Positions 63,734-64,000 of a DNA stretch of 64,000 nt are shown here, in pieces; positions within the stretch are counted from its first letter, which is position 1, and each line of letters starts with the position of its first letter. This DNA is from a bacterium (GTDB lineage: Bacteria > Pseudomonadota > Gammaproteobacteria > Pseudomonadales > Moraxellaceae), in NCBI GenBank assembly GCA_029945725.1, contig JAQSDB010000003.1, positions 124,001-188,000 on the forward strand. Direction: 5' to 3'. The translations under genes and the position numbers were made by a program. Below the pieces are notes generated by a model. It saw only the letters and a list, made by a program, of their open reading frames with translations. It did not search any database and was not told the origin of the DNA.

Positions 63734-64000
63734 ATGCAGGACCTGATTGACTGGCAGCGCATCGACACCGTCCTGCTGGATATGGATGGTACGCTGCTCG
63801 ACCTCTATTTCGACAACCATTTCTGGCTGCACCATGTGCCGATGATTTACGGCCAGAAGCACAACATGGACATGCCCGATGCCCACGCCCATCTGGTCAC
63901 CCGCTTTGGCCGCGAACAGGGCACGCTCAAGTGGTACAGCGTGGACTTCTGGAGCGAGGAACTGGGCCTTGATCTTGCGCTGCTGAAAAAGGATCTGGCG
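63734..64000 (+). CDS. yrfG: GMP/IMP nucleotidase YrfG (partial, cut by window end)
   Basis: The first 89 codons of a HAD-family nucleotidase run off the right edge of the window. The N-terminus reads MQDLIDWQRIDTVLLDMDGT, with the HAD nucleophile motif DMDGT (D16, D18). The following WLHHVPMIYGQKHNMDMPDA segment is characteristic of YrfG, which dephosphorylates GMP and IMP. It is divergent from nudE-cysQ, as in E. coli. No stop codon is present because the gene continues outside. Confidence 0.88.
   Translation, partial: MQDLIDWQRIDTVLLDMDGTLLDLYFDNHFWLHHVPMIYGQKHNMDMPDAHAHLVTRFGREQGTLKWYSVDFWSEELGLDLALLKKDLA

Overview
The window reads as a chromosomal stretch of a free-living gammaproteobacterium with G+C around 60% (by eye). 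Pointers are the block cyaY / lptM-lysA-dapF-DUF484-xerC-yigB, the ubiK-comM pair beside glnK-amtB, argE-argA, the cysQ-nudE / yrfG block and ntrBC. The order lptM-lysA-dapF resembles Pseudomonadales more than Enterobacterales, but the genus cannot be fixed from the sequence. I see no rRNA, tRNA, insertion sequence, prophage, integron or CRISPR array. Nearly all of it is core or shell chromosome, with a few lineage-specific genes.

Layout. 1-4.3 kb: an RhlE-type RNA helicase, a ZntB/CorA-type transporter and a Sel1-repeat protein. 4.3-6.9 kb: a phosphate block on the minus strand (MerR regulator, DUF47 protein, Pit transporter). 7.1-12.5 kb: two minus-strand nitrogen units, glnK1-amtB1 and porin-glnK2-amtB2. 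Each is preceded by the same 20-base sigma-54 promoter. 12.7-15.4 kb: ubiK, comM and an ompW with an FNR/Anr box. 15.4-18.8 kb: an operon of SDR, acyl-CoA dehydrogenase, APH-type kinase and DUF6285 protein behind a TetR-like operator. Its gene set matches the lva 4-hydroxyacyl-CoA pathway. 18.9-24.2 kb: yigB, xerC, DUF484, dapF, lysA, lptM and divergent cyaY. 24.3-26.3 kb: an outer-membrane barrel and rimO. 26.7-29.2 kb: ntrBC, itself behind a sigma-54-like promoter. 29.3-31.6 kb: an ECF sigma / anti-sigma / DUF3106 set and an orphan secreted protein. 31.7-36.5 kb: trmL, the complete cydPABX-ybgE operon and an unknown exported protein. 36.6-39.7 kb: tandem alkaline phosphatases. 40-43.3 kb: a YfbK-like VWA lipoprotein, an ECF sigma factor and a membrane anti-sigma candidate. 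43.3-46.3 kb: a holin-4_2 family membrane protein, a fatty acid desaturase, an FNR-boxed di-iron MBL protein and a TPM-domain protein. 46.3-48.1 kb: a glycine-rich DUF11 surface protein. 48.3-52.8 kb: argE, argA and ilvD. 53-60.2 kb: a PhnD-like binding protein overlapping a hybrid histidine kinase, then a second CHASE-domain hybrid kinase. 60.3-64 kb: a CoA-binding protein, a 2OG-Fe(II) oxygenase, rlmJ, cysQ, nudE and a truncated yrfG.

How it fits together. The clearest theme is nitrogen control. NtrB/NtrC, two PII proteins, two ammonium channels and a co-transcribed outer-membrane porin share sigma-54 promoters, with NtrC-like palindromes upstream of two of them. A second theme is oxygen: cytochrome bd, an O2-binding type di-iron protein and OmpW, the last two with perfect TTGAT-N4-ATCAA boxes. 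A third is phosphate: Pit with DUF47, two alkaline phosphatases and a PhnD-like sensor pair. Intrinsic terminators are unusually symmetrical, with perfect arms of 12-22 bp.
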